Part shown: positions 11,087 through 21,074 of the stretch, piece after piece
Layout of the letters: the number at the start of each line of letters is the position of its first letter
How positions within the stretch are numbered: position 1 is the stretch's first letter
Source of the DNA: Paramicrosporidium saccamoebae
Taxonomy: Eukaryota > Rozellomycota
Direction of reading: 5' to 3'
Length of the DNA stretch: 64,000 nt
NCBI GenBank assembly: GCA_002794465.1
Contig: MTSL01000041.1
Span: 109,113-173,112 of the forward strand
Position numbers and translations under genes: made by a program
Notes under the pieces: generated by a model
Told to the model about the DNA's origin: nothing
Databases searched by the model: none
Seen by the model: the letters and a program-made list of their open reading frames with translations, nothing else

Positions 11087-12131
11087 TTATGGAGATTTGG
11101 CAGCAGTTGGGACCGCTTCTAACGGCCAATTATACATTAATAATCCAGACATGACTAGGATAAAGCCTGCGAGGAATTGCCACGAAAACTACAAGTGATG
11201 AGTGAGGCACGCTTTGCGACCTACCGATTCATGAAACAGGAAATAACCCACAAGTAGGGAGAAAAAGTTGACCGTCAACAAGGACAGATTAAAAAGAGTG
11301 GCAGATGCACGAAGCATAACGATCGGAAGGATGGAATGGAATATGATCATGCTCAAACAATACACGACAAAATGCACCCCAACCCAAGAAAACGCATGCT
11401 CGGTAAATTGAGTCACCTCATATCGACGCCAAATGGTCCTAAAATTAGGGGAAAAATTGAAAATACAGATATAAAATACTCCAAACTGATGCAAAACTTG
11501 AATTCATCGCCAAATATTCGATTAGAGAGGCGCCCTCCTTTGTTACATATTCGGTAAGAACATTTGACATGCCATACAGTACTGCGGACGCAACACACAT
11601 GGCATGACCCGCAAATGCTGGACCAGAAGCTTCCCCCACCTGGCCGCTATCCTCAAAATACAGCTGAACAATGCTGGTAAACGCCACACCGGAAATGGCA
11701 ATCAATGTGCCACATATGTTGGTCCAGCTATATTTGGTGCCGAGGAACACTTGTGATAAGAACATTGCTGTTGGAGTGGAGAGGGTGGAAATGAGCGCAA
11801 TAGTCGGCATACCAAGATGGTTGTATGCATGGAGTGCTAAAACACTAGCTGTTGAATCAAGGACTGAGATTAACATAGTTGTGGGGATCTTCCTGCGCAT
11901 ATTCCTTGTCCAAAAGTACTCCACAGTGAAATGAATCAATGCGAGCCAAAATAAGAAGGCAACCAACATGTACACTGTCGTAGTTTGAAGGGCAGCAAAG
12001 TCCACATGATATTTCCTATTCAGTATTTGGCTGATAGTGCTAGAAATTGTCATACATACACTCAAAACCTGGCCAAGGACCAGGTTTCCATGTCGAGACG
12101 CACTACCGGGCATTCTTGGCGAGCCAATCAT
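11087..12131 (-). CDS. SLC35F-type (DUF914) putative solute transporter
   Basis: Three exons (12131..11467, 11438..11225, 11188..11087) with introns of 28 and 36 nt give 326 aa. The hydrophobicity shows about ten membrane segments, as in drug/metabolite-transporter superfamily carriers. The segment RASATLFNLSLLTVNFFSLL followed by LFLF-type and a final GFILVMSGLLMY is characteristic of the SLC35F1/F2/F6 group. The substrate of this group is poorly defined; nucleotide-sugar or thiamine-like transport has been suggested for relatives. Splicing matters here: the unspliced frame stops early, and the last exon restores the terminal membrane span. The stop lies 60 bp before the MSH6 start on the same strand, an extremely tight head-to-tail arrangement. 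Confidence 0.8.
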
Positions 12132-12920
12132 GTGGGATCACTTATGTAATTGCGATAAACAAGGATCCCACCAATGTAATAATAATCCATCAAATGCAAA
12201 AATCCCTTTGTAATGAGTCGTGGACCCTAAAAAAAAGAACCCTACTTTTATCCCTTCTTTGGGAATGCAGGAAAGCATTAAATGCTAAGAGGGAGGTTTT
12301 TAGTATCGGTCACTGAAAGTACATACATGTGGGCGCCAGTTTTCGTCAGAGTCTTTATTACCATTATAGGTGGCATAACTACGGACCAGAGATCATAATG
12401 TCGCGTAGTGGGGATAATACCACGGCCCAGTTTAGGTGAGAAGAGAATTTATTCAGTCAATCCAACGACCCATTTATAGTCTCACAAATAACATAATCAT
12501 AAAGCGGTAAAGACCTCATTATCCTTCATCGATTGTTCTAATTATCCCTTCTCCAAACTAGGAAACCATCCTCAAATACCCAACTAATCAGTCTTCTACG
12601 TCACAATAATAAAGAGTCTGTTGCACAGTATTCGCGTGTCATTGGCAAGTTCGGCCCAGATAGCGATCCCATAATCCAGCGTGTTAAGAGTAGCTGCTTA
12701 TAAAGGAGTCACATGCTTTAACAAAACCAATTTTCACTCCCCACGCAGGGTCTTTACTTGAACCTCACAATAATTAAAGTATCGTGGGGTTAAAGACCCT
12801 TTATTGGTATCCCTGGCCCGTAGTTATGCTATCTCACAAGTATTATGAATTTAGGCTACCACCCTTACCTTTATTTCCGCTCTCACTCTCACCTTTGCTT
12901 CACCCTCATACCCATTAAAT
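12132..12920. repeat. Gene-free 789-bp region with inverted repeats (MITE-like)
   Basis: No gene is evident. A block GGCATAACTACGGACCAGAGAT near 12369-12390 is matched in inverted orientation by the block at about 12810-12832 (reverse complement GCATAACTACGGGCCAGGGAT), so about 460 bp are bracketed by imperfect inverted repeats. Inside lies a hairpin: GGGTCTTTAC at 12748-12757 pairs with GTTAAAGACCC at 12789-12799. The GTCTTTA core also occurs at about 12350, and a TATAAAGGAGTCACA block at about 12702 recurs near 48061. Together this looks like a decayed non-autonomous element or a structured intergenic repeat. Confidence 0.5.
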
Positions 12921-14013
12921 TTATTGAAAATATATACGAGCGAGATTGCGCCCAATGTTGGGTTGATTTTCCTCAGTATCGGCAACAGCGTCAAATATCC
13001 TAAATGAAGATTCGTCCACGTCCAGGCTTTCGTCAATCTTCAAGACTGCGGCAACATTACCGCATCGATAGCAATAATTTGGAGCGGACCAGATGGTGAC
13101 TAGGTCTCTTTCGGGAAACATAAACTTGTATCCCTCTTGTACAAGCTGATGCGCTCGACAAATGAGTGTCAGATCATTGATACGGTTGAATTCTGCAGCA
13201 ATCTTACTTCCAAATAAATACCCAGCGCCTCGGGGGCTCACTGCCCAAGCACCAGAATCTAAATCTTCGGGATCGGACCAGACCATATCTATGAAACGTT
13301 AATCAACGAGACATTATTGCACCACATAACGATCCTTGATGAGGTATCTCTTGCGCTCTCCTAATCGTCCGCACTTGATCGAGAGTAGATATTTCGGGGG
13401 ATAGACCACCGTGAACACAAAATATTCGTCCGTCAATTAACTACAGATCAGGTCATTCTGTCAACCTACCGCAGAAACATTAAAATAATCAAAAACTTGA
13501 CAACAATACTTCCAAACATTTGCATTGCCATACTTTTGTTGGCATTCGTCTACAAACATCAGACTTGGATTGGAAATGGACCGTAGAATCCGTAGACTTG
13601 TGTGATCTGACGACACTCGTGGTTTCCACGGAGAAGGGTAATCTTGGCTGGATATTTGGCCTTTAAAAGGAGGAGATAGGTCAGAGTCTCCAGACTATGA
13701 TGGCCTCTGTCAACGTAGTCACCCTAATGTTACAGCTTTCTGGAGCATGTACGAGAAAGACGTAGCTTGTGGAGGGAATTTCGCCCGCAACCTCAAATAG
13801 CTTCAAAAGGTCGTAGAACTGTCCATGAATATCTCCACAGATAGTCACAGGCGAGCTCACCGTCTGGACATTTGATTCCTCTATCAGGCATGAAATGACC
13901 TAAACCATGATGCACGATTACGAATCACTGACAAGGTCGCAGAGCTGCTTCATTTCCTCCTCCTCCAAAACGACACATTTCCGGGACTTTTCCAGACAAC
14001 TGTCCAGGTTCAT
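12921..14013 (-). CDS. PP6/Sit4-type serine/threonine protein phosphatase catalytic subunit
   Basis: Six exons (14013..13933, 13899..13753, 13723..13582, 13549..13470, 13440..13323, 13288..12921) joined across introns of 33, 29, 32, 29 and 34 nt give 311 aa. The protein is a PPP-family phosphatase with [50 protein letters not shown] and [11 protein letters not shown], which supply all metal and active-site residues. The region [24 protein letters not shown] resembles PP6/Sit4 more than PP4 or PP2A. The C-terminus reads IYFQ rather than the usual YFL, so the methyl-esterified leucine tail of PP2A-like enzymes appears altered. This is the most intron-dense gene in the window. Confidence 0.88.
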
Positions 14014-14103
14014 GGCCGACCGTACCCTCGGTGGAAAAGCAGTTTGAGAAATATTAAAAGACACATTTATAAACAGACAAGCCAGACCAGGTGAAATCAT
14101 CAT

Positions 14104-14503
14104 TCATACACTACTACTAGATATAAATGCTGCTGCGGGTGGATTTCGTGCTAACGGTATATATTCCTTGTCGTAGTCTAGATCATAGAGCCCCTCAAAT
14201 TTGTCGCAGAGTCCCTACAAGGAATAACAAACCAATTATCTCAAATACTAGATATACAGCGCCTTCCTCTCTTAATTTGTAAAATATCCAGAAGAAGCAA
14301 ACTGCACCGATGAGCTTGGACGCAATAACCTCCTTGCGCGGAGGCGAGTGAAAGTCGGCGGGCGGAGAGGGCGGCTGGACAAGATACCATAATTGTCCAA
14401 ACACCGATTGACCAGTGGCCTTATCAAGTGTGCTGCTGAGTGACCTCGAAATTTTTAATGGTGCAAGACTCCGCAACAAGACGGAAATCCGACTGCTCAA
14501 CAT
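14104..14503 (-). CDS. Small mitochondrial inner-membrane protein, complex I NDUFB2-like
   Basis: Two exons (14503..14249, 14214..14104) across a 34-nt intron give 121 aa. The N-terminus is basic and Ser/Arg-rich (MLSSRISVLLRSLAPLK), a plausible mitochondrial presequence. It is followed by HSPPRKEVIASKLIGAVCFFWIFYKL and a single membrane span, then an acidic tail. The arrangement of SKLIGA and FWIFYKLREEG resembles accessory subunit NDUFB2 of respiratory complex I. Identity is tentative because these subunits are short and diverged. If correct, the organism keeps complex I. The unspliced frame would end in an unrelated hydrophobic tail. Confidence 0.5.
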
Positions 14504-14526
14504 CACGAGATTTGGCCAGGGTGTAA

Positions 14527-15275
14527 ATGTCCTCCACTCCCCCTTTGGTCTATTCTCGGGAAGAATTTCTTGTACATCCCGCCACTATCTATCTGTGGCC
14601 ATCAGGCTCATCTGGGGTCCCCTTTTTCGTATCGCTTGGCCAATGGACTGCGCTGGTTGCAAAGTATTAGTCCGCAAATAGCCATTCATGTTTGTCATAG
14701 TGAGAATCGGATACGGCCCAAAGCTGTGCAAATAACCGTTCTGTCGCTTCCAGAAAATGTCAACTGTATTGAAGTGACTTTAAATAATGGCCATCGTTTG
14801 GCCCTGACAAGATCTCCCAAAGATGTTTCTGAATTCTGCATTCCTGGAGGAAATGAGCTCTTGGTTCATAATGGATTGTCTGTTATGCTCACTGTTGTTC
14901 TTCAAATAGAGCTCAAGCTTGGAATGGATATTCAGACGCTTGTGCGGAAAATCCCTAGGGATATGGACTCGGCCCTAGATTTTTCAATCTTGTCAATCTC
15001 AAGGGATCCAGATGTGGAAACTCTAGAAGTGAAATCTTGCAACACTTGTCCAATCACCTTGAAAGAAATTCAAGTTGCTGTCAAAGGAAGGCAATGCAAG
15101 CACCTGCAGCCATTTGATGCCAGCTCATTCCTTCTCTTCTGCTCCCAGATTGATTCCTGGAAATGCCCCATATGCGGGTAAGCTGTCTAATGTCCATTCT
15201 CTTTATTTTTATAGAGAGCCAACTTTTCCAGAGGATTTAGTCAAGATTGACAGACGAGTCAAGTCAGCGTTTTAA
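14527..15275 (+). CDS. SP-RING (PIAS/Siz-type) SUMO E3 ligase, short form
   Basis: Three exons (14527..14571, 14606..15177, 15215..15275) with introns of 34 and 37 nt give 225 aa. The C-terminal SP-RING runs from SCNTCPITLKEI through CKHLQPFDASSF to WKCPICG, with the Cys/His pattern of MIZ zinc fingers that recruit Ubc9-SUMO. The middle region, with IPGGNELLVHNG, looks like the end of a PINIT fold. No SAP DNA-binding domain is present, so the protein is much shorter than animal PIAS or yeast Siz; NSE2/MMS21 is an alternative of similar size. The first exon was placed by splicing, since the ORF alone starts only at TTG. Its last 12 bp overlap the convergent gene on the other strand. Confidence 0.72.
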
Positions 15276-16296
15276 TAAGGAGGCACACATTTGTACAAAG
15301 TATCTGGGGATCCGGAAGGGGAAGCATAAACAATTGTGGAATGCTGTCCAAAGTGCTCCTACCACACCAAATACCCAGTTTTGTGGAGCTCGCTCAGTTT
15401 TGAACTCGGCCAGCTGGTCATAGAGAAAAACAATTTGGCTTTCCAGTTCTTCAACTCGCTTCAGCAAAGCCGCCAGCTGCTTCCGTTGCCCAGAGCCCAC
15501 ATCGACTACTCCACCCCTTTGCTCTGGTTGTACATCAAGCTGGTCTACACGATCTAAGAGGATTCCCACCTGACGCCTAACACGTCGCATCTCAATATCG
15601 CTACTTGAGGCGCGTCCACCTTCTCTTAAAAAGTAAATAACTGGCCGCAGCAATGCAGCACCAAGAAATAGGGGGATGCTAAAGTGCTTCAAGATTATAT
15701 TTCCTTCCCCAAAGTACAACTTGGATACCTGGATGAAGTAGGCTCCCATTACGGGACTCGTAAATATCAAAAGAATGAAAAACTTTTCAGAGGTTGTGTA
15801 ATTGAGACGTCGACTTTGAAAGAACAAATTCCAAGGAGCTATGACAGTTGAGTGACAGCCTATGATACATACTTTGTAGAATATAATAGACCCACGTCAT
15901 AATAACGAGGATAATGCAAATCTCAACCCATTGATTTGTGCCATGGAAGAAGAAATTTGCAACAATTGGCAAAGCCCCCAGAATGATGGGAGTGAATGGG
16001 TGCGGTTCCTGACGGGGCTCTTGTGAGGACCCTGACTGGGACTTTTCTATTCTAGTGTGTCCAAAGTAGCCTTTACCCAGTCGCAAGCAGTCTGAATCTT
16101 CGCTGTCAAGATTACTCATCTGTTTCAGCCTTAGCTCCCCGTTGTCGACTTTAAAATGCCGCCTTTTCGATAAATCAGAGCAAAGTTTACTCTCGCCTCT
16201 TTCAGTCGCACTGACCATCCAATCAGATTTGGAAATTTTGTTATAAATATATTGCAGTCCATTGGCCCGGTGATTATCCTGGTGACTACACTCCAT
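15264..16296 (-). CDS. Multi-pass membrane protein with coiled coil, unknown function
   Basis: Two exons (16296..15873, 15838..15264) across a 34-nt intron give 332 aa. The N-terminal ~90 residues are polar. Hydrophobic segments follow at IILGALPIVANFFF, ICIILVIMTWVYYI, FFILLIFTSPVMGAYF and IPLFLGAALLRPVIYF. A charged coiled-coil-like stretch (RRQVGILLDRVDQL...LKRVEELESQIVFLYDQL) and an amphipathic C-terminus complete it. The PWNLFFQSRR plus SEKFF...SPVMGAYF plus LRPVIYF layout resembles an uncharacterised family I associate with fungi, but no function can be given. The stop codon (15264-15266) lies inside the convergent SP-RING gene, so the coding regions overlap by 12 bp. Confidence 0.7.
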
Positions 16297-16363
16297 TGTC
16301 TTGGTGATTACAGCCTATTGTTCTGTTGATTACAATCTATTGCACTGTCCGCTTTGTAAAGAC

Positions 16364-17062
16364 ATGCCTAGAAGGTATATATTATACTTGGAACCAAACG
16401 GGTCCAACCCCTTACTACAGCTCATCAAAGACTTCTTTGAACTAAGCAAAGGAATTGGGCTCAATGAGGCGCAGCAGTATCGTCCGCACTGTTCAATAAC
16501 TGGCTTCTTTGAAGCTACAACAAACCCACAGGGCGAGTTTGATCCAATTGAGGCGTTTTGCAGACTAATCGACCATGAGTTATCGCGTAGTCATTTACAC
16601 GTTGGTCTTGGCGGTATTGAATTGGACCCTAAAGGGAAAGCAAACTCTCCCAGACAAATACCTTCTGTGCGGCTTACTCTGGCCACTGAGGGAGTCCGTG
16701 AGATTGCTGCTCTTCTCAAAGATAAAATGTCAAATTATGACGTTCACATTCGCCCCAAGCTTGTGGATCACATATCTTTGGCTTACATCGCAAACTTTCC
16801 TCAAAGGGAACATTCAGAAGGGATCTATCAATTTTGTTCATCCATGACTAATAGCAAAGCCGATTCTGTGCACTATGACCCTCAGGCTTACTTGGAAGCT
16901 GCTAGATTACACTTTAAAGACGGCTTGGTGGAATCTAACGAGTGGAATCTCGTCTTGCATGAAGAAGAACATAGCACGTCAATGAACGAGCCACACAAAT
17001 TCCATTCAGTGCGTACATGGAACCTGAAATCGCTACTAAGCAAGGCATATCCGGACAGATGA
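16364..17062 (+). CDS. 2H phosphoesterase superfamily protein
   Basis: A single-exon 232-aa protein. Two His-x-Ser/Thr motifs define the family: HCSITGFF near residue 43 and HISLAYIANF near residue 135, spaced as in 2H phosphodiesterases. Such enzymes act on 2',3'-cyclic phosphates or related RNA ends, for example in tRNA splicing or nucleotide turnover. The start MPRRYILYLEPNG matches the typical first beta strand; an earlier non-ATG extension was rejected. The C-terminal ~40 residues (WNLVLHEEE...) complete the fold. Substrate cannot be predicted from sequence alone. Confidence 0.72.
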   Translation: MPRRYILYLEPNGSNPLLQLIKDFFELSKGIGLNEAQQYRPHCSITGFFEATTNPQGEFDPIEAFCRLIDHELSRSHLHVGLGGIELDPKGKANSPRQIPSVRLTLATEGVREIAALLKDKMSNYDVHIRPKLVDHISLAYIANFPQREHSEGIYQFCSSMTNSKADSVHYDPQAYLEAARLHFKDGLVESNEWNLVLHEEEHSTSMNEPHKFHSVRTWNLKSLLSKAYPDR

Positions 17063-17100
17063 GTAGCGGAGACATCAATTAAAGAGACCATTTCATGCTT

Positions 17101-17690
17101 TTATTTTTCGTGCTTCCTCTTTTGAGCAGTTGACGATCCCAGCTTTAGAGACTCGTCACTGGCCATCATTGCCCTAGCCTCTGCAGATTCTGGAGCTGGA
17201 TATTGTGCGAGGGGGTGCCCGTGAGGTATAGATGGTACCGGTCTCCGCTGTGATGTGATTCGGTAGCTTGCACTAAGCAATGTTTGCTGGTCAGGCGGGA
17301 GTCTAAGGCCAACCTTGTCCTCAAATATAGGTAACGGGACTGCATTTTTTCGAGCACCCAGCTCGAGCAAAAACTAAACTTAATACAACTGTTGACATGT
17401 ACATCTCGAGACGGCGGCTGTGCAAACATGTGTTTCAGCTGACTCTTGATTCCAAGCCGAAGATCTTCGAGGTCAAGTTCATTCTTCCCCGCATGCTCAG
17501 AATAAATGAGACTATCTTGGAGGACATCTGTCGTATATCCTAAACATATAGTAAATTGTACGAAAAATATTTCCATACGATACATAAACTCTAGTAGCTG
17601 CTGAATCACCTTTGGCTCGCACTCGGCTATCCCACTGGAACAAAGAAGAAGGGACACGAGCTTTGCCTCGCGAGGAACCTGCTCAGTCAT
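17101..17690 (-). CDS. TAF9: TAF9, TFIID/SAGA histone-fold subunit
   Basis: Three exons (17690..17579, 17539..17403, 17373..17101) across introns of 39 and 29 nt give 173 aa. TAF9 forms an H3-like histone-fold heterodimer with TAF6 in TFIID and SAGA. The N-terminal fold reads PREAKLVSLLLCSSGIAE, CEPKVIQQLLEFMYRYTTDVLQD, YSEHAGK and LDLEDLRLGI, matching the family closely once spliced. The conserved post-fold region has LLELGARKN and GLRLPPDQQTLLSASYRI. The Lys-rich C-terminus is short. Without splicing both junctions break the fold. It is convergent with the 2H phosphoesterase, stops 38 bp apart. Confidence 0.92.
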
Positions 17691-18058
17691 GATTAAAAGT
17701 AATTGATTTGTTAAGTGCAAGTTGTGTACGAGCCAGGGACTTTAAGTTTTTAGTGAGTGTTAAGATGTGAAAGTATGAGTGTGCGATATAGTATACTATG
17801 GATCAAAGACTTTAGTAAAGAATTCCCATTACCATGGAGAGAGTGTATTACGGGCAAAAACTCTGATAAAGGATCTTTACCATTCATTATGGGGAAACTA
17901 TAATAAACGTTACAGGGGCCCAGATCAAGCGTTAAATACAAGTCTTTACTTTCAATCTTGCATATAGCCCTTCACATCAATCTTGCATATAACCCCCACA
18001 TCAATCTTGCATATAACCCCTCACATCAATCTTGCATATAACCTCTCAAATAAATCTT
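17691..18058. repeat. Intergenic region with a 24-25-bp tandem repeat (four copies)
   Basis: Between TAF9 and Rpn13, four head-to-tail copies of AATCTTGCATATAnCCCnTCACATC occupy 17954-18052 (starts at 17954, 17979, 18003, 18028), with a few substitutions and one 1-bp deletion. Just upstream the AGTCTTTAC motif appears at about 17941 and related AAAGACTTTAG and GATCTTTACC blocks at about 17806 and 17873. The repeat ends only six bases before the Rpn13 stop codon. No gene or structured RNA was recognised. Confidence 0.85.
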
Positions 18059-18970
18059 TTAGACTTTTTTACAAGAACTTTCTGGCGATTCCTTCTGAAC
18101 TAGTGCGCTAATCAAAGACTCCACATTGCATATAGATGGATCCAATTCCAACTCCAGCAGCAAGGGGGCCAAATCTCCAGTGCCGAGGGCTTCGTCCAGA
18201 AAGGACAATGTCTAATGGTCAGGCATGTCTTATTTCCGATTACCTGCTGAAATTGGGGGCTCCGAATAGTAGACTCTAGTTCGTCTTTAGTTTTCGGAAG
18301 ATTTGGAGGGATGAATGAAAACAAAGATTCCCTGATTTTGTCATTGTTAAAAAGAGGTGCCAAGTTCTCGATAGTCAACACCTTTGCTAGACTGAGGCCA
18401 CTGCCACGTCTCTTTGAAGTAACTAAGAGGATAAGACAAAGACCTTGTCACCGGAACCTGAATTTATAGCCTTTTGAATTGCGTCGCTAGGGTTTGAACT
18501 CGCTGACAATTCAGCGGACGGCGCCACTGCTGGCTTCTTATTTAATAAAATACGGTTCATCTTCTTCACAAACTCGGGGCCATAGTCCTCATGCTTAGGC
18601 TCTTGTAGCCAAAAGTACAATCGAATGGACGAGGTGCGAAATTTTACTGCAAAAGCCTTGCCAGTTGGGCATTGAGGAATCGAAAGAAACTCTACTTCTT
18701 CTGGAAAAACTATCAGATCCTTGAAAAATGATAAACATTTGCAGCACTTACATCTTCTGGAGAGCTTGCCGAGCGTTCAAACCAGCGAAAGTGCAACATG
18801 CCGTCCTGTTTCAACTACCATAAATGATGCTCATCCATTGTGGCTACCTTTTCCACCACCACATATCCACGCCTCTTATCTGCAACCAACGTGCTGTCCT
18901 GACGGAGTAATTTTCCGGCTTTGAATCGGATAAGAGGCCCTCCCAAATGCGATGCATAGTTACCGAACAT
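18059..18970 (-). CDS. RPN13: Rpn13/ADRM1, proteasomal ubiquitin receptor
   Basis: Five exons (18970..18848, 18805..18752, 18719..18458, 18422..18244, 18211..18059) across introns of 42, 32, 35 and 32 nt give 256 aa. Rpn13 binds ubiquitin on the 19S proteasome cap and recruits the deubiquitinase UCH37. The N-terminal Pru domain shows VADKRRGYVVVEKDGMLHF, DLIVFPEE, PQCPTGKAFAVKF and LYFWLQEPK. The C-terminal DEUBAD half reads LTIENLAPLFNN, SFIPPNLPKT, IRSPQFQQTLSFLDEAL. A naive reading shows in-frame stops inside the Pru domain, but each is removed by an intron of normal size for this genome, so the gene is intact. Confidence 0.92.
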
Positions 18971-19042
18971 GCCAATAACGTCACAAGTATTCGCGAATTT
19001 ATTATTAAGTGATTCTTAAAATTACTGTCCCAGAATCCCTCA

Positions 19043-20520
19043 TCAATGGCGATCCGCGGATCGTCCATAGGGATGATAGGAGCGCACTGGATGTTGAGAT
19101 GGTCCCTGTATATCATGGTTATACTCAGCCGGTCTATAAGAGTCGCCTCCATATGATGTAGCTTGGCTTGGTGAGGCTGGCCGGCGTGCGTATTGCTGTT
19201 CGTGCAGATCAGGAGGACCTGGCAGGCGGGAGTCTTCGGCAAATTGGGGCTCGTATTCCCCATGTTTTCTGCGGTCATAGTCGCGGTCTCGTCGCCGCTC
19301 ACGGTAGCGTTCTCTGCTAGGACTGCGACTCGGACTTCTTGGCGACCTTGACCGTGATCTGGATCGGCTCTTACTACGCCGGGAGCGTCGGGAATGCCCA
19401 TGTCGGCGGTCATAGCGTGAGGATTCAGACGGATGATACGGCTCTCCCGGCGCAGGTGCTCGGTCAGACGGATGATAGGGCTCTTCCAGCGCAGACGTTC
19501 GGTCAGCTGAATGATAGGATTCGCCCAGGGCAGACACCCGATCAGACGGATGATAGGATTCTCCTACTGCTGACGTGGTGGAAGATGTTCCGTCATTGTA
19601 GCCTCCATTCATTTGGCCCCCCATCGCCGCCATCAATGCTGCATATTGTGTCGGGTCATAAGCACCAGATGCCGGCATCGGTGGTACACCTCCAGACTGT
19701 GACGATCCGTAATACTGACTGTAATATGCTGCCATAGTGGCTGGATTACTGTAGGCTTTCATCATAGCCTCATAATATTCAGGATACTGCTTAAAATACT
19801 CTGTCCAGGCGGCATAGGGATCAGATCCATTATTACTAGCATCTGACTTTGTTGACACTGTGCGTCCCTTGGGAACTGCCAGTTTTACCTCAACTCGACG
19901 TCCACGAATTCGGAGATCGGCATCATTACAAGCTTTTTGCGCTCCCTCGTATGTGGTAAATGTAACGAATCCGAATCCACGCGAGCGTCCCGACTCCCGA
20001 TCACGCATAAGGATTGTTTCGCAAACATCCCCAAACTGTTCAAAAATTTCCTTGAGATCCTTCTCGTCTGCCTCAATATGTATCCCTCCGACAAAAACCT
20101 TGTTCTCTTCTTTTCCAACTCCCATCTTCGTGCTAGTATGACTGGCGACCTGAGGCGCGGGATGTTGCTGGTCTTTTGGAATCGCACGTTTAGGATCAAT
20201 CTGTAAAAGTTTATACCAATGCTATAACCACGGCTAACCTGCTTCTTGTCTAGAATATGTGTTTTTTGCAAGACAATGTCTACTACAACTGGGTCGGCAA
20301 AACTAACAAACCCAAAGCAGCGCGAGCGGCCTGTAGGGTCACGCATTATGTTGCAGTCTGAGACAAGACCAAACTGCTCAAAATATGCCTTCAAGCCCTC
20401 TGATACAGTTAAACCTCAACAATGCTCATACCAGTTGTCGTATTCCAGTGCAGTCCACCAACAAATATTTTACTACACAAGTTACAAATTGGGTCAGAGT
20501 TTGTACCCTTCGTCTCCCAT
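19043..20520 (-). CDS. Two-RRM hnRNP A/Musashi/Hrp1-like RNA-binding protein with RS tail
   Basis: Four exons (20520..20507, 20472..20432, 20399..20239, 20200..19043) across introns of 34, 32 and 38 nt give 457 aa. RRM1 (about 6-80) starts KIFVGGLHWNTTTEGLKAYF and has RCFGFVSF. RRM2 (about 106-180) starts KVFVGGIHIEADEKDLKEIF and has RGFGFVTF. The linker contains IDPKRAIP, the hallmark between tandem RRMs of hnRNP A, Musashi and Hrp1 proteins. A tyrosine/glycine-rich region follows, then four 13-residue repeats of the form GESYHPSDRVSAL, an Arg/Ser block (about 345-385) and a Pro/Tyr-rich end. It probably acts in pre-mRNA processing or mRNA regulation. Exon 1 encodes only MGDE plus part of a codon. 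Confidence 0.87.
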
Positions 20521-20612
20521 ATTCTCGGCACAGCCACTATTGAGTGCGGAAGAGATGATTCTGGTGCGGCCTGACGGCGAGCAAACCTTACTAGCCGGGG
20601 CTGTCGGGCGCC

Positions 20613-21042
20613 ATGACAAAACTTGTTCAGTATGTAATTTTGAACAATGCTGTTATGACCGGTACCTCTGGCTGGTTTCAAATTGGCAAATTTCTAGGTT
20701 GGGGCACTGGAGAAATTGCAACGCAAGCGTGCCATGCCTGCGTAGCAGCAATTTCAACATTTGCGCACTTGCCCGATACGCAAAAATACATTAGTCCTGA
20801 GTGCATACAATCCATGACCAAGGTTCTTCTGGAGGTACCGTCAGTGCAATAGCCGTACCAATAATAACTAGACAACAAGTGATGCGGAATTCCGTACTAC
20901 TCTAGACACCTTGAACAAGGCGGGAATTGAACATTATTGCTGGACCGAACAGCCAGAAAACACCATGACCTGTATCGCTCTTCGTCCCTACGAAAAATCC
21001 ACCGTTTCTCGCTACCTGAGACAACTAAATCTGCAGCGATAA
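20613..21042 (+). CDS. PTRHD1-like peptidyl-tRNA hydrolase 2 domain protein
   Basis: Three exons (20613..20661, 20698..20834, 20872..21042) across introns of 36 and 37 nt give 118 aa. The spliced protein reads KLVQYVILNNAVM, then GEIATQACHACVAAI, KVLLE, and a C-terminal block HYCWTEQPENTMTCIALRPY. This order matches PTRHD1, a PTH2-fold protein whose animal members look like peptidyl-tRNA hydrolases. Enzyme activity in this subgroup is not firmly established. Without splicing the conserved glycine-lysine region is broken. The start codon is 92 bp from that of the divergent hnRNP-like gene. Confidence 0.85.
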
Positions 21043-21074
21043 TGTCCGGTCCGGGCTCATTTATTAATTATTCT

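Noticed and set aside
11028-11129. MSH6 start at 11129
   Set aside because: This would overlap the last exon of the SLC35F-type gene, whose stop is at 11087, and it adds no conserved sequence.
18848-18970. Rpn13 as a pseudogene because of in-frame stops in the Pru domain
   Set aside because: The stop falls inside a 42-nt GT...AG intron; splicing restores the conserved domain and a 771-nt reading frame.
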